Part shown: piece by piece, positions 1 to 7,782 of the stretch | How the letters are laid out: each line of letters opens with the position of its first letter | How positions within the stretch are numbered: the stretch's first letter is position 1 | NCBI RefSeq assembly: GCF_002737755.1 | Contig: NZ_PEGH01000004.1 | Coordinates: forward strand, 360,685-424,684 | Direction: 5' to 3' | Length of the DNA stretch: 64,000 bases | Source of the DNA: Caulobacter sp. BP25 | GTDB taxonomy: Bacteria > Pseudomonadota > Alphaproteobacteria > Caulobacterales > Caulobacteraceae | The notes under the pieces: model-generated | What the model saw: the letters and a program-made list of their open reading frames with translations, nothing else | Database searches by the model: none | What the model was told of the DNA's origin: nothing | Made by a program: the position numbers and the translations under genes

Positions 1-2
1 TC

Positions 3-2567
3 GTGGACACCGTGCGTTTTGAGCGATCCGGCGCAGCGTTCGATCGCGTGCTCGAATTGGCGACCTTGGAGCATCCCTCAGCGTTCGGCGATCGGACGCT
101 TACGACGACCTATCCTGGCCCGGCTCATCTTGCCCGCCTGCTCAAAGGCGCCGGCGAGACGTTGGGCGAGGCATCCATTCAGACGCTGCCGCCGCCTAAG
201 GGGGCCGACGAAGGCATCTGGAAATCGTGGCTGGCTCATCGAGCGAAAACGAAGCCGCTGCTGTGGCCCAACCATCGCTCAGCGCTCAAATCGGGTTTTC
301 ATGAGACGGGACGATCGGCGCTCCTCACGCTTCCGACCGGTGCCGGCAAGACAACGGTCGCCGAGTTCAAAATCGCCGGCGTCCTGGCCCGCAAACAGGC
401 TGTCATCTTTCTCGTTCCCACGCATGCGCTGGCTGATCAATTGAGGGATGATCTGGCGGAGGCCTTCCCCGACGAGATCATTGATGGATCAGTCACGACG
501 GACTTCGATCTTCTGTTGCAGAGCCTCGCTCCGCCGGCCCGGATCGAAGTCATGACGCCCGAGATGTGCCTGGCGAGGCTCAGTCTGGGCGAGACCGCCT
601 TCGATGGCGTGGGTTTGCTGGTCTTCGACGAATGCCACATGCTGAGCCCGGCGGCAGGGTCACTGCGACGCGCGTTGGACGGCATGTTCGCTGTCCTTGG
701 CTTCCTCAAGGCAACGCCGAAGGCCGATCTTCTCTTCCTCTCTGCGATGGTCAAGGACGGCCGCGATTTCGCCGACTGGATTCACGAGCAGACCGGCCGC
801 CAATGCCTCCTCGTCGACCCGATCTGGAAACCGAGCCGCCAAGCGCGGGGCGTGGTGCTCTACGAAGCCGCGAAGGTCAAAACGATCCTGGCGTCTGCAA
901 CCAGTGCACGGGCGCTCGCGGGAACCAAAGGCCTTGGCAAGGCGGCGAAAGCTCATCTCCAGGCTCGGCCATATGTCTTGTTCGGCCTGCAGCATAACTG
1001 GAACAACGCTGGAACGACCGACATCACCATCTCGGAGCTTCTCGCTTCAGACGTCAGTCTCGACGGCACCGTAGGCCCCACCGGACCCTATTTGCTGCCG
1101 AATGCAAACGTGGTGTCCTCCGCCATCGCCACGGCGTCGGCTAAACAGGGCCTCAAGACCATCGTCTTCGTCACGACGGCCCAGCAAACAATCACGAACG
1201 CAGCCCGTATCGCCGAGGCGCTTCAAAAGCTGGGCCCCCACACGGCATTTGAGTTGGAACTGCGCAGCGCTATCGAGGAGGAGATGGGACCGAGTGGCCA
1301 GTCTCTCGTCCCAAACCAGGCCGCCGCAGTACCCCACTCGGCAGACCTGTTGCCGATCGAACGGAGACTCGTGGAAACGTACTATCGACGCAAGGATGGT
1401 GCCTCGGTGATTGTGGCCACCACAACCTTGTCGCAGGGCATGAACCTGCCGTCTGAAGTCGCGATCCTGTCGGGCGACAAGCGGGCCGATCTGGCGGAAG
1501 GCGGTCGCGAAGCCCTTAAAGCCCACGAGCTTCTCAACGCTGCAGGCCGAGCTGGGCGCGCCGGTCATTTGGCCAACGGCGTGGTCATCCTGGTTCCGGA
1601 AGCAATCTTGAAGTTCACGGGCAAGGTGCCAGACAACAATGCCAAGGAGAAACTCCGGTCAATCCTGCCCGAGAGCGACCGATGCATCGAGCTGGATGAT
1701 CCGCTGAACGCCGTCCTGGATTACATCCAGACGTCGGCTGCGGCACCCGAGGTCTCTTATGTGATCAATCGCCTACAAGGCGACGCGGTCGATCGCTTGG
1801 AGGATCTGAAGAAGCGCTCCTTCGCCAGCTTCCAGGCCCGAAAGAAGAGCGATGAGACAGCGTTCGCCTCCAGAATTGGCGCGCTGAAAGTCGCTCTTGA
1901 TGCCTCCCGAACCACCCCATGGACCGCACATATCCTGGAGCTGTCAGCTCAGTCCGGCGCAGCCGCCGGGATTCTGCAGACGTTGGCCGACCGATTGTCG
2001 GCGACCGAGCCTCTGCCCCAAGACGTCGGAGGATGGATCGGTTGGATGACCGACTGGTTCGCCGCCGAACCCTTGGCCGCAGAGCTCCTAGGCTCCTCGG
2101 AAGCGGCGGCACGATCGGCGGTCAAGATCAAGAAGACCGCCAACCTCACGCCGCACTGGCCCACACTAAAGAAAGCTCTGGAAGCATGGGTCAACGGGCG
2201 GCCCCTAGCAGAGATCGAAGTCCTTTTGGGCGGATCGGTCGAAACCTATCCGCATTGTCCCAGAGCGCGCGAAATCGCCACAGACCTCGCGACACGGGGC
2301 TTCTCCTATGCAGCCAGTCTTGTTGTCCAGGTTCTCAAAGCCCAGCGCGAGGCCGCAGGCCAAGATACCGACCAAAACCCCGTGACTGGCTATCTGGCGA
2401 CAGCGATCAAGCGCGGCTTCAACTCTCAGGATTTGGTGGCGTTCGCGATGGAGACAAAGGGGCCCCTGACGCGCGTCCAATACCACCGAGCCCACGAAAA
2501 AGCCGGAAACGCTGCTCAACGCGCGTTCGGAACGGCGCCGATCATCACCATCACACTCGACGACTGA
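3..2567 (+). CDS. SF2 DEAD/DEAH-box (Ski2-like) helicase, 5' end outside window
   Basis: An ATP-dependent nucleic-acid helicase or translocase. Visible motifs are Walker A (LPTGAGKTT, about residue 109), the DEAD-type box VFDECH, motif III LSAM, motif V (TTLSQGMNLPS) and motif VI (NAAGRAGRAG). The order and the motif V/VI wording fit the Ski2-like branch. The C-terminal third has no recognised domain. The frame is open to the window edge, so the first codon seen (GTG at 3) need not be the start. It lies in the accessory element next to the integrase. Large helicases in such islands are often antiphage components (for example HamB of Hachiman, DrmA of DISARM). The partner gene would be off the left edge, so the system cannot be named. 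Confidence 0.85.
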   Translation: MDTVRFERSGAAFDRVLELATLEHPSAFGDRTLTTTYPGPAHLARLLKGAGETLGEASIQTLPPPKGADEGIWKSWLAHRAKTKPLLWPNHRSALKSGFHETGRSALLTLPTGAGKTTVAEFKIAGVLARKQAVIFLVPTHALADQLRDDLAEAFPDEIIDGSVTTDFDLLLQSLAPPARIEVMTPEMCLARLSLGETAFDGVGLLVFDECHMLSPAAGSLRRALDGMFAVLGFLKATPKADLLFLSAMVKDGRDFADWIHEQTGRQCLLVDPIWKPSRQARGVVLYEAAKVKTILASATSARALAGTKGLGKAAKAHLQARPYVLFGLQHNWNNAGTTDITISELLASDVSLDGTVGPTGPYLLPNANVVSSAIATASAKQGLKTIVFVTTAQQTITNAARIAEALQKLGPHTAFELELRSAIEEEMGPSGQSLVPNQAAAVPHSADLLPIERRLVETYYRRKDGASVIVATTTLSQGMNLPSEVAILSGDKRADLAEGGREALKAHELLNAAGRAGRAGHLANGVVILVPEAILKFTGKVPDNNAKEKLRSILPESDRCIELDDPLNAVLDYIQTSAAAPEVSYVINRLQGDAVDRLEDLKKRSFASFQARKKSDETAFASRIGALKVALDASRTTPWTAHILELSAQSGAAAGILQTLADRLSATEPLPQDVGGWIGWMTDWFAAEPLAAELLGSSEAAARSAVKIKKTANLTPHWPTLKKALEAWVNGRPLAEIEVLLGGSVETYPHCPRAREIATDLATRGFSYAASLVVQVLKAQREAAGQDTDQNPVTGYLATAIKRGFNSQDLVAFAMETKGPLTRVQYHRAHEKAGNAAQRAFGTAPIITITLDD

Positions 2568-2718
2568 GCGCTCTTAATCTCCGAAGGTCGAGTTCCTTTG
2601 AGTCAATGGGCCTACTCCACTATCTGACAGCGACGACCTGCGCCTTAATCATTCAAGAAGCTGACATTTCCAAGATCCGGGTTGAGTTAGATGCGGCCCT
2701 GATTTGGCAAGCGTGAGC

Positions 2719-2997
2719 TCAAGCGGCCGTGTTTATCCGCCGACGAGCCTCCACAAATGTTGCGAGCGCTACCGCGTCGTAACGCACCACCTTGCGGCTG
2801 AGCGCCACGTACTCTGGCCCCTCGCCCGTCATCCTCCACCGCTCCAGCGTCCGCTCGCTCACGGTGAGCATGTCGGCGACCTGGGCCGGGGTGAGCAGCG
2901 GCGCCATCGCGGCCGCTAGGGCCGCCTTCTCGATCGCGTCGCCCGGCAGGGCGCGCGGGTGGTCCAGCAGGTTCGCCATCGTTTTGCGCGTCATCAT
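2719..2997 (-). CDS. AlpA/excisionase-like helix-turn-helix protein
   Basis: A small DNA-binding protein of about 92 residues. The core reads LTPAQVADMLTVSERTLERW followed by a basic wing (SRKVVRYD), the HTH_17/MerR-like fold used by excisionases and AlpA regulators. It lies just downstream of the integrase on the same strand, as Xis or AlpA genes often do, so a role in excision or in controlling the integrase is likely. A GGAG box at 3001-3004 precedes tandem ATG codons at 2997 and 2994; these are preferred to the TTG at 3006, which overlaps the box. Confidence 0.72.
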   Translation of the reverse strand: MMTRKTMANLLDHPRALPGDAIEKAALAAAMAPLLTPAQVADMLTVSERTLERWRMTGEGPEYVALSRKVVRYDAVALATFVEARRRINTAA

Positions 2998-3004
2998 CGT
3001 CTCC

Positions 3005-3044
3005 AAAAAACAGAAGGCCCCGGGCGATGCCTCAGGGCCTTCTG
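3005..3044 (-). terminator. Rho-independent terminator of the integrase gene
   Basis: CAGAAGGCCC (3011-3020) pairs perfectly with GGGCCTTCTG (3035-3044). Read on the minus strand, the 10-bp stem is followed by six T (3005-3010). It sits 22 bases after the integrase stop and directly before the HTH gene, so that gene may be transcribed mainly by readthrough or from its own promoter. Confidence 0.8.
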
Positions 3045-3065
3045 TTCGAAAGTGCTGTTGTTTCC

Positions 3066-4220
3066 CTAGACCCGGCTGAAGTCCGGGAGGGCCTCGTTGG
3101 CGGCCTCGATCAGCCGCCTTGGCTCAAGGTGCGCGTAGCGCTGGGTCATGCTGAGCTGGCTGTGCCCCAGGAGGGTGCCGACCTCCTGCAAGCTGCGCCC
3201 CTTCCCCACCAGCGTGCTGGCGAAGGTGTGGCGCAGGTCATGGATGCGCAGATCGCGGTCCAAGCCCGCCCTCGCCTTCACCCGCGCCCACGGCTTGGCG
3301 AGATTGCAGAACGGCTTCTCAGGATCAGCGCTTGGGAAAACCCACGGGCTGTCGAGCCGCTGTCGCTCCTGGCGCCGGACTATCGCCAGGGCGGCGTCCG
3401 ACAACACGATGTGCCGCCGACGTCCGCTCTTCGACAGAGGCACCACCCACAGCCGGCGCTCCCAGTCGATGTGCTCCCAGCGCGCGCCCAGCGCCTCGCC
3501 ACGACGGGCGCCCGTGGCGGCGAGCAACGCCAGGGCGTTGGCCGCCGTCTCGTTCGCCTCCTCCTTCAGCGCCCTGAACATCGCCCGCAGCTCGACCTCA
3601 CCGAGGTAGCGTTCGCGGTGCTGTTCACGGCGCATTTCGGCATGAACGGCGGGGTTCTTCCCTTCGTACACCTCCCAGCGCAGGGCCAGATTGAAGGCGC
3701 GACGGATGGCGGCGGTGTAGCGATTGACCGTCGCGTTGGAGAGGCCCTCGCGACGCAGCTTGTCCTGAAGCGCGGCAAGGTCGGCCGCCTTGATCTCGTC
3801 CAGGCGGCGATTGCCCCAGTGCGCCTTCAGGCGGAGGCGGAAGAAGCTCTCCTGGTCCCGGTACGACCGGAGGCGCTCCTTGGCGTGAGGCAGGTACCGC
3901 TTCTCCATGAAGTCGCCGAAGGTGGACACGCCCTTGAGCTTGTCCCGCTCGCCGGCCGGGTCTCCCCCAAGTGCGGCTTCAGCCCGCAACTCCTGGGCGC
4001 GTTTGCGGGCTTGATCGAGGGTGATGTCGCCCAGGCGCCCGAGGCGTACCTCCCGCTGCCGGCAGCGTTGGTCCTGGTAGCGAATGTAGAAGGTCACCGT
4101 GCCGGTCGAACGGACCTCCATGAAGAAGCCCCGGATCTTGTCGTCGAAGACGCGCAGCTTGCTCTTCCCCGTCGGCACGGCCGGCGGATTCAATGCAAGC
4201 CCACGCGAAATGGTGGGCAT
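3066..4220 (-). CDS. int: Tyrosine recombinase / P4-type integrase
   Basis: A site-specific recombinase of 384 residues that would integrate and excise the element. The N-terminal 90 residues form the DUF4102 arm-binding domain and residues 100-195 the core-binding SAM-like domain. The catalytic set is complete: Arg239 (TGARRGE), Lys264, His327-x-x-Arg330 (HDLRHTF), His353 (LGHS) and the nucleophile Tyr362 (QRYAHL). An ATG at 4220 follows a GGAGA box at six bases. P4-type integrases typically use the 3' end of tRNA genes, which agrees with the tRNA-Lys 3' fragment at 11578-11622. No truncation is seen, so it should be active. Confidence 0.95.
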   Translation of the reverse strand: MPTISRGLALNPPAVPTGKSKLRVFDDKIRGFFMEVRSTGTVTFYIRYQDQRCRQREVRLGRLGDITLDQARKRAQELRAEAALGGDPAGERDKLKGVSTFGDFMEKRYLPHAKERLRSYRDQESFFRLRLKAHWGNRRLDEIKAADLAALQDKLRREGLSNATVNRYTAAIRRAFNLALRWEVYEGKNPAVHAEMRREQHRERYLGEVELRAMFRALKEEANETAANALALLAATGARRGEALGARWEHIDWERRLWVVPLSKSGRRRHIVLSDAALAIVRRQERQRLDSPWVFPSADPEKPFCNLAKPWARVKARAGLDRDLRIHDLRHTFASTLVGKGRSLQEVGTLLGHSQLSMTQRYAHLEPRRLIEAANEALPDFSRV

Positions 4221-4260
4221 GTCAGATCTCCATTTGTCAGCGATTGGCGGCCAGCGTCCG

Positions 4261-4749
4261 CTACTGGGCTGTTGGCGGGAATTTGCGGAAAAGTTCGCCA
4301 GAACAGATTGGACGCGCGCTGATCATCCAGAGACCAGGGCGTCCGGGCAGCAGGCAGCCCTCCTCCTCGACGTCCGACGGGGTAGCGAGCACCTCCAGGT
4401 TCAGGCCGAGGAAGTTGGCGGTGGACGCGAGCTTGCCTTCGCGCTGGTGATCGAAAGGCCAGAAGGGTGCCAGATAGGCCGGCGGGACTTCGGCTTCGAT
4501 CGGATCAGCCGCGAGGCAGACGTCGATCAGGATGTCGCCGAACAACTCCCGCAGCAGAGTGTGCAGCCCAACGCTCCCAATGCTCCCGGTCGCCGGTCGG
4601 ATCGAGAACGCCACGATGGACCCCTGGTGGCGCAGCCAGGCGAACAGGTCGCCAAGCTCGTCGACCTCGCGCGGCGCCAGGTCGACTATGCTGCAGCTCA
4701 CCTCCGCGCCCAGCGAGGTCGCGAAGGCGACAAGGTATTTTCGGACCAT
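4261..4749 (-). CDS. Unknown protein of the integrated element (162 aa)
   Basis: I do not recognise this family. The protein is soluble, mildly acidic and has no signal peptide or membrane segment. It begins MVRKYLVAFATSLG, suggesting a beta-strand start, and contains WLRHQGSIVAFSIRPATGS and a Pro-rich PPAYLAPFWPF stretch. The start is well supported: ATG at 4749 lies six bases after a GGAG box. It heads a run of short minus-strand genes between the integrase and the primase-helicase, where phage and satellite elements keep small accessory genes. Confidence 0.6.
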   Translation of the reverse strand: MVRKYLVAFATSLGAEVSCSIVDLAPREVDELGDLFAWLRHQGSIVAFSIRPATGSIGSVGLHTLLRELFGDILIDVCLAADPIEAEVPPAYLAPFWPFDHQREGKLASTANFLGLNLEVLATPSDVEEEGCLLPGRPGLWMISARPICSGELFRKFPPTAQ

Positions 4750-4767
4750 AGCAGTCTCCAGAAATGC

Positions 4768-4801
4768 AGAAGGGCGAGCGGCCGGAGCCGCTCGCCCTTC
4801 T
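4768..4801. terminator. Strong 15-bp hairpin between two small element genes
   Basis: Bases 4768-4782 pair perfectly with 4787-4801 around a CGGA tetraloop. There is no long T-run on either side, so it may be an intrinsic terminator that works poorly or an RNA-stability element between the gene ending at 4821 and the one starting at 4749. Confidence 0.55.
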
Positions 4802-4820
4802 CTGCTGATGTTGGTGAGGA

Positions 4821-4985
4821 TCAGCGCCCGGCGGGGCGCACGATGTTGATGACGATCTTGATGAAGCTCACCTCCGACGCGCCGGCCGTCGCCTTGCGGA
4901 CGGCCTCGGCCAGAGGTTCGATCACATCCGGGTCGGCGATCAGCCGCTTGGCGGCCTTGCCGATGGTCAAGATGATGGTGCGCAA
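4821..4985 (-). CDS. Small unknown protein (54 aa), TTG start
   Basis: A short frame starting MRTIILTIGKAAKRLIADPD and ending VNIVRPAGR. Support comes from a strong AAGGAGAG box five bases before a TTG start at 4985, an uninterrupted frame that fills the gap between neighbouring genes, and the matching strand. It has an amphipathic Ala/Lys/Ile-rich middle. No family is recognised. It would be skipped by gene callers that demand ATG or 60 or more residues. Confidence 0.5.
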   Translation of the reverse strand: MRTIILTIGKAAKRLIADPDVIEPLAEAVRKATAGASEVSFIKIVINIVRPAGR

Positions 4986-4994
4986 GCGCTCTCC

Positions 4995-5339
4995 TTAGAG
5001 GTTCATGGGATGGCTGGGGACGAACGGGGTGAGGTCGTCCAGCTTGTGGAGCCGGACTTCCGTCGTGGTGGTCGCGGGCCGGGGGATATGCGCCGCGTCC
5101 ACCACGACTTCATGGCCGGCGTAGCGCGCAGTCAGCTCAGAGGCGTGGAAGTGGCGCCACTCCGGCAGAATGCGCAGCGTGAAGCCGAACAGCACGTCGC
5201 CGGTCCGCTCGACCGGGTACCAGACCAGCCGGTGCCACCGGCAGGACAGCCGCAGAGGCAGGACGATTTCCTCGGTCGCCTTGGCCTCTGTCGACCAAAG
5301 CGGTGGCAAACTGCGAGTGGCGTTCAGGGCGGCGCTCAT
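4995..5339 (-). CDS. Unknown element protein (114 aa), coupled to upstream gene
   Basis: The likely start is ATG at 5339 (MSAALNATRSLPP), which overlaps the stop of the upstream gene in an ATGA junction and indicates translational coupling. The protein is soluble, with a Trp/His-rich middle (RLSCRWHRLVWYPVERTG) and a C-terminal half that looks beta-rich. I see no catalytic motif and do not recognise the family. A longer frame to 5408 exists, but its Arg-rich N terminus is probably out-of-gene sequence. Confidence 0.6.
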   Translation of the reverse strand: MSAALNATRSLPPLWSTEAKATEEIVLPLRLSCRWHRLVWYPVERTGDVLFGFTLRILPEWRHFHASELTARYAGHEVVVDAAHIPRPATTTTEVRLHKLDDLTPFVPSHPMNL

Positions 5340-5638
5340 GCGTCGCCGTCCACGAAAAGCAGCCACCAGCCGTCGGAGGCGTGTGTGACCGCCACGCCTT
5401 CGCGGCACTCGAAGGCGGACAATTCCTCCTCGTCCTCCAGGCCGGCGATGCCGTCCAAGAGCTCCTTCAAGGTGGACGTGCGCGCGCCCAAAGCGTGGAG
5501 GTATTGGATGATGACCTCCGCCTCAGCGTCGCCGGAAGGGTTGTCCAGCCTGCAAATGCCGCGCAGTTCGGGCAAGTTTTCGCCTGGCGAACGGAAGCGC
5601 TCTCGCAAGCGCGCGAGCGTTGGCAGTTCCGGTGTCAT
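5336..5638 (-). CDS. Unknown acidic element protein (100 aa)
   Basis: A small acidic protein (many Glu/Asp, LEDEEELSAFE) without signal peptide or membrane segment. It is the first gene of the minus-strand run 5638 to 4821 and overlaps the next gene by four bases. Its start at 5638 lies just beside a 13-bp inverted repeat (5650-5681) that could control this run. Acidic proteins of this size in mobile elements are sometimes DNA mimics, but nothing here shows that. Family not recognised. Confidence 0.6.
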   Translation of the reverse strand: MTPELPTLARLRERFRSPGENLPELRGICRLDNPSGDAEAEVIIQYLHALGARTSTLKELLDGIAGLEDEEELSAFECREGVAVTHASDGWWLLFVDGDA

Positions 5639-5649
5639 GGAATTTCTCG

Positions 5650-5681
5650 TTCATGAGCCGCCCCCGATGGCGGCTCATGAA
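5650..5681. repeat. 13-bp inverted repeat upstream of the small-gene run
   Basis: TTCATGAGCCGCC (5650-5662) pairs exactly with GGCGGCTCATGAA (5669-5681) across six bases. It lies 12 bases before the first gene of the minus-strand run. It could be a repressor operator or an mRNA leader hairpin. Confidence 0.6.
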
Positions 5682-5830
5682 TGAAATGCGGATGATCCGG
5701 TTTTTATCAGCGTCGCGAAATATTCTGCGTCGGTACGGTTCGATCCGCATGCTTCGAGGGACGAGTTAGCGCGCCTAGGCGATCCTGCTTGAGCCTCGAA
5801 TTTCTAAGCGCCTCAAGACGACCTCTTTAG

Positions 5831-5860
5831 AATCACTCGCCACAACTATGGCGAGTGATT
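5831..5860. promoter_or_regulatory. 11-bp inverted repeat in divergent control region
   Basis: AATCACTCGCC (5831-5841) is the exact inverse of GGCGAGTGATT (5850-5860) with an eight-base spacer. It sits in the 322-base divergent gap between the small minus-strand genes and the plus-strand primase-helicase gene, where an operator or replication-initiator site is expected. The rest of 5682-5960 shows no gene that I can support. Confidence 0.55.
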
Positions 5861-5960
5861 GCGCGTCTGGCACATACGAGCATATGCCCTTCGAGAACGG
5901 CGATCAGGCCGGGCTGGTTAGGAGAACTGGATCACATGAAACAAGCGAGACAGGCGGTCC

Positions 5961-6243
5961 GTGGCTGACGCCTCGAACAACCTCAACACCGAGCCGACGG
6001 TAATCGGCATGGACATGACGACGACGGCGCAGGGCGCCACGGAACAAGATCGGGTGGCAGGAGCCACCACGGGGACTCAGGGTAGCGGCGACGAAATCGT
6101 CACCGCGCCGCAGAATATTCATGAGGAACAAGACGACCTCGCGGACGAGAGTGCCGCTCAGGTCATGTCGTTTGACGATCTTGTGGCGGCGATAGCGCCG
6201 CGCGGGGTCGCTGAACGATGCCAAAGAGGTTCTTCTTCAGGCC
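5961..6243 (+). pseudogene. N-terminal part of the D5-like primase-helicase, separated by a frameshift
   Basis: A frame opening with GTG at 5961 encodes a low-complexity acidic leader, then MSFDDLVAAIAPRG. It then loses sense. Removing one G from the GGGG run at 6204-6207 makes it continue as PRGSLNDAKEVLLQAV and join the helicase frame without a break. Restored, 5961-7725 would encode one protein of 587 residues. This piece is therefore the true N terminus of the next gene, cut off by a one-base insertion that is either real or a sequencing error. The ATG at 5936 opens only a 10-residue peptide overlapping this GTG. Confidence 0.6.
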
Positions 6244-7725
6244 GTGGAAGTCGGGGTGGGCGCTGGCGAATTGGCGCACATCCAGGTGCTTCTGGGTCAG
6301 GCCACAGGCCTTGAAAAGCCTGTGCTCACAGGGCTGACGCGCGACGCGCGCAACACCATCCGGCCCTTCGGCGTGATCAGCTCGTATGAAGCTGCGGCGA
6401 AGGCCTACAGCAGCGTCCTGGACGGTTACGCCTCTCCGGAAGGCGACCTCGCCGGGGTCGTCTTTGCTCAAGAAAACTGGAACATCTTCGACCAATCCGA
6501 AGGCTACTATGTCCACGTCAGCAAAGGAGAAATCACCAAGGACCTGGTGGAAAAGCTCAGAGGATCATGGACTGTCAAGACAGAACGCGATCAGCGCGAG
6601 GTTGTTCGTCGCTTGGTCGACCGTTATGAAATCCCTCGGTTTTTCGACGATGCTGCTGAAGGCTTGCCGACCCAGGAGTGCTTTGTCCGCTTCGACGCCA
6701 GCGCGCGGGCGCTCATCGCAGAACCACTCGCGCGAAGCCACAAGGCCCGCTTCCGTGTTGACGTGGCGCTCTCACGGACAGCGGCCGCGCCGAGATTCCT
6801 TGCGGGCCTTGAGCGCGTGCTTCCTGATCCACGGAAGAGGCAAGCTCTGCAGGAATTCGTTGGCTGCCTAGCGCTGCGTGTCACGCCATGGCAGGACTGC
6901 GATCGGCGGATGGCAATCCTTTGGGGGCCAGGCGGATCGGGCAAGTCTACGTTCATTGAGGTTGCGCGCTCACTCCTTCCGCCAGAGCTTGTCGCTTCTG
7001 TTCCGCCGAAGACCTGGGGCGATGAGTTCTCGCGCGCCCGCTTGGAGGGCGTGTGGCTGAACTACTGCACTGAACTGGCTGGAAACCAACTCATCGCGAC
7101 TGACATCCTCAAGCAGGTGTTGTCGGGAGAGACGGTGACAGCTCGTCACCGCTACGGACAAGAGCGGGAGATCCGTCCGATCGCGTTGCATGTCGTCGCG
7201 ACTAACGAATTGCCTCGCATCAGCGACAGCTCCGGAGCCCTTGATCGTCGCCTGCTTGTAATCCACTTCGATCAAGCTTTGAGCCAAGCTGAAATGGACG
7301 GTCGCTTCCTAAAGAGTTTGCGCGAGGAACGGCCCGGCATCATCGCCTGGGCGGCAGAGGGAGCCGAACGATTGATGTCTCGCGGCCACTTCGAGCTTCC
7401 TCCCGGGCATGCCGAAGCCATGCTCAGGATGAAGTTCGGCGACGATATCGTCTCGCTCTTCGCTCACACTCAGTTGGAACGGGCGCCCGACCACCGTGTC
7501 ACGTCCGCAGACCTCCGAGCGGCCCTTGCCAACTACGCCGTTGAACAGGGCCACGACCGCGCGGTGGCCGCAGGATCTGGACCCATGCGCCGGCTTTCGA
7601 GCCTGATGGAGGTGAACTACGGCGCGAAGCGATCTGCGTCGAACAACGCTCCTTTCTACACGGGTGTCGCTCTGAAACGACCACCCGCGCCGCAAGATGC
7701 TGAGACAGGCCTGGAAGGCCTGTGA
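6244..7725 (+). CDS. D5/P4-type phage primase-helicase (superfamily 3 ATPase)
   Basis: Drives replication of the element by unwinding DNA, probably as a hexamer. In the part read from the GTG at 6244, Walker A is GPGGSGKST (residues 228-236). The following VWLNYCTEL and the HVVATNELPRISD sensor segment match the C-terminal helicase domain of D5/P4-alpha proteins. Residues 60-180 resemble the D5_N linker domain. The primase domain usual in large homologues is absent. Homology starts upstream of 6244, so this start is only the first available one after the frameshift. The gene faces away from the integrase and is followed by a hairpin and a second replication-type gene. Confidence 0.85.
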   Translation: MEVGVGAGELAHIQVLLGQATGLEKPVLTGLTRDARNTIRPFGVISSYEAAAKAYSSVLDGYASPEGDLAGVVFAQENWNIFDQSEGYYVHVSKGEITKDLVEKLRGSWTVKTERDQREVVRRLVDRYEIPRFFDDAAEGLPTQECFVRFDASARALIAEPLARSHKARFRVDVALSRTAAAPRFLAGLERVLPDPRKRQALQEFVGCLALRVTPWQDCDRRMAILWGPGGSGKSTFIEVARSLLPPELVASVPPKTWGDEFSRARLEGVWLNYCTELAGNQLIATDILKQVLSGETVTARHRYGQEREIRPIALHVVATNELPRISDSSGALDRRLLVIHFDQALSQAEMDGRFLKSLREERPGIIAWAAEGAERLMSRGHFELPPGHAEAMLRMKFGDDIVSLFAHTQLERAPDHRVTSADLRAALANYAVEQGHDRAVAAGSGPMRRLSSLMEVNYGAKRSASNNAPFYTGVALKRPPAPQDAETGLEGL

Positions 7726-7729
7726 AACT

Positions 7730-7753
7730 GGGGGCGGCTACAACGCCGCCCCC
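7730..7753 (+). terminator. Hairpin after the primase-helicase gene
   Basis: GGGGGCGGC (7730-7738) pairs with GCCGCCCCC (7745-7753) five bases after the stop. It is followed by a C-rich run and only then by five T (7765-7769), so termination is plausible but not certain. Confidence 0.5.
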
Positions 7754-7782
7754 TTCCCCCCCATTTTTACAAAGAGATTGCG

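Noticed and set aside
2560..2650. CTCTTAATCTCC and a following TTC/TGAGTC as a second tRNA-Lys att copy
   Set aside because: Only about nine bases match the fragment at 11578; no T arm or CCA.
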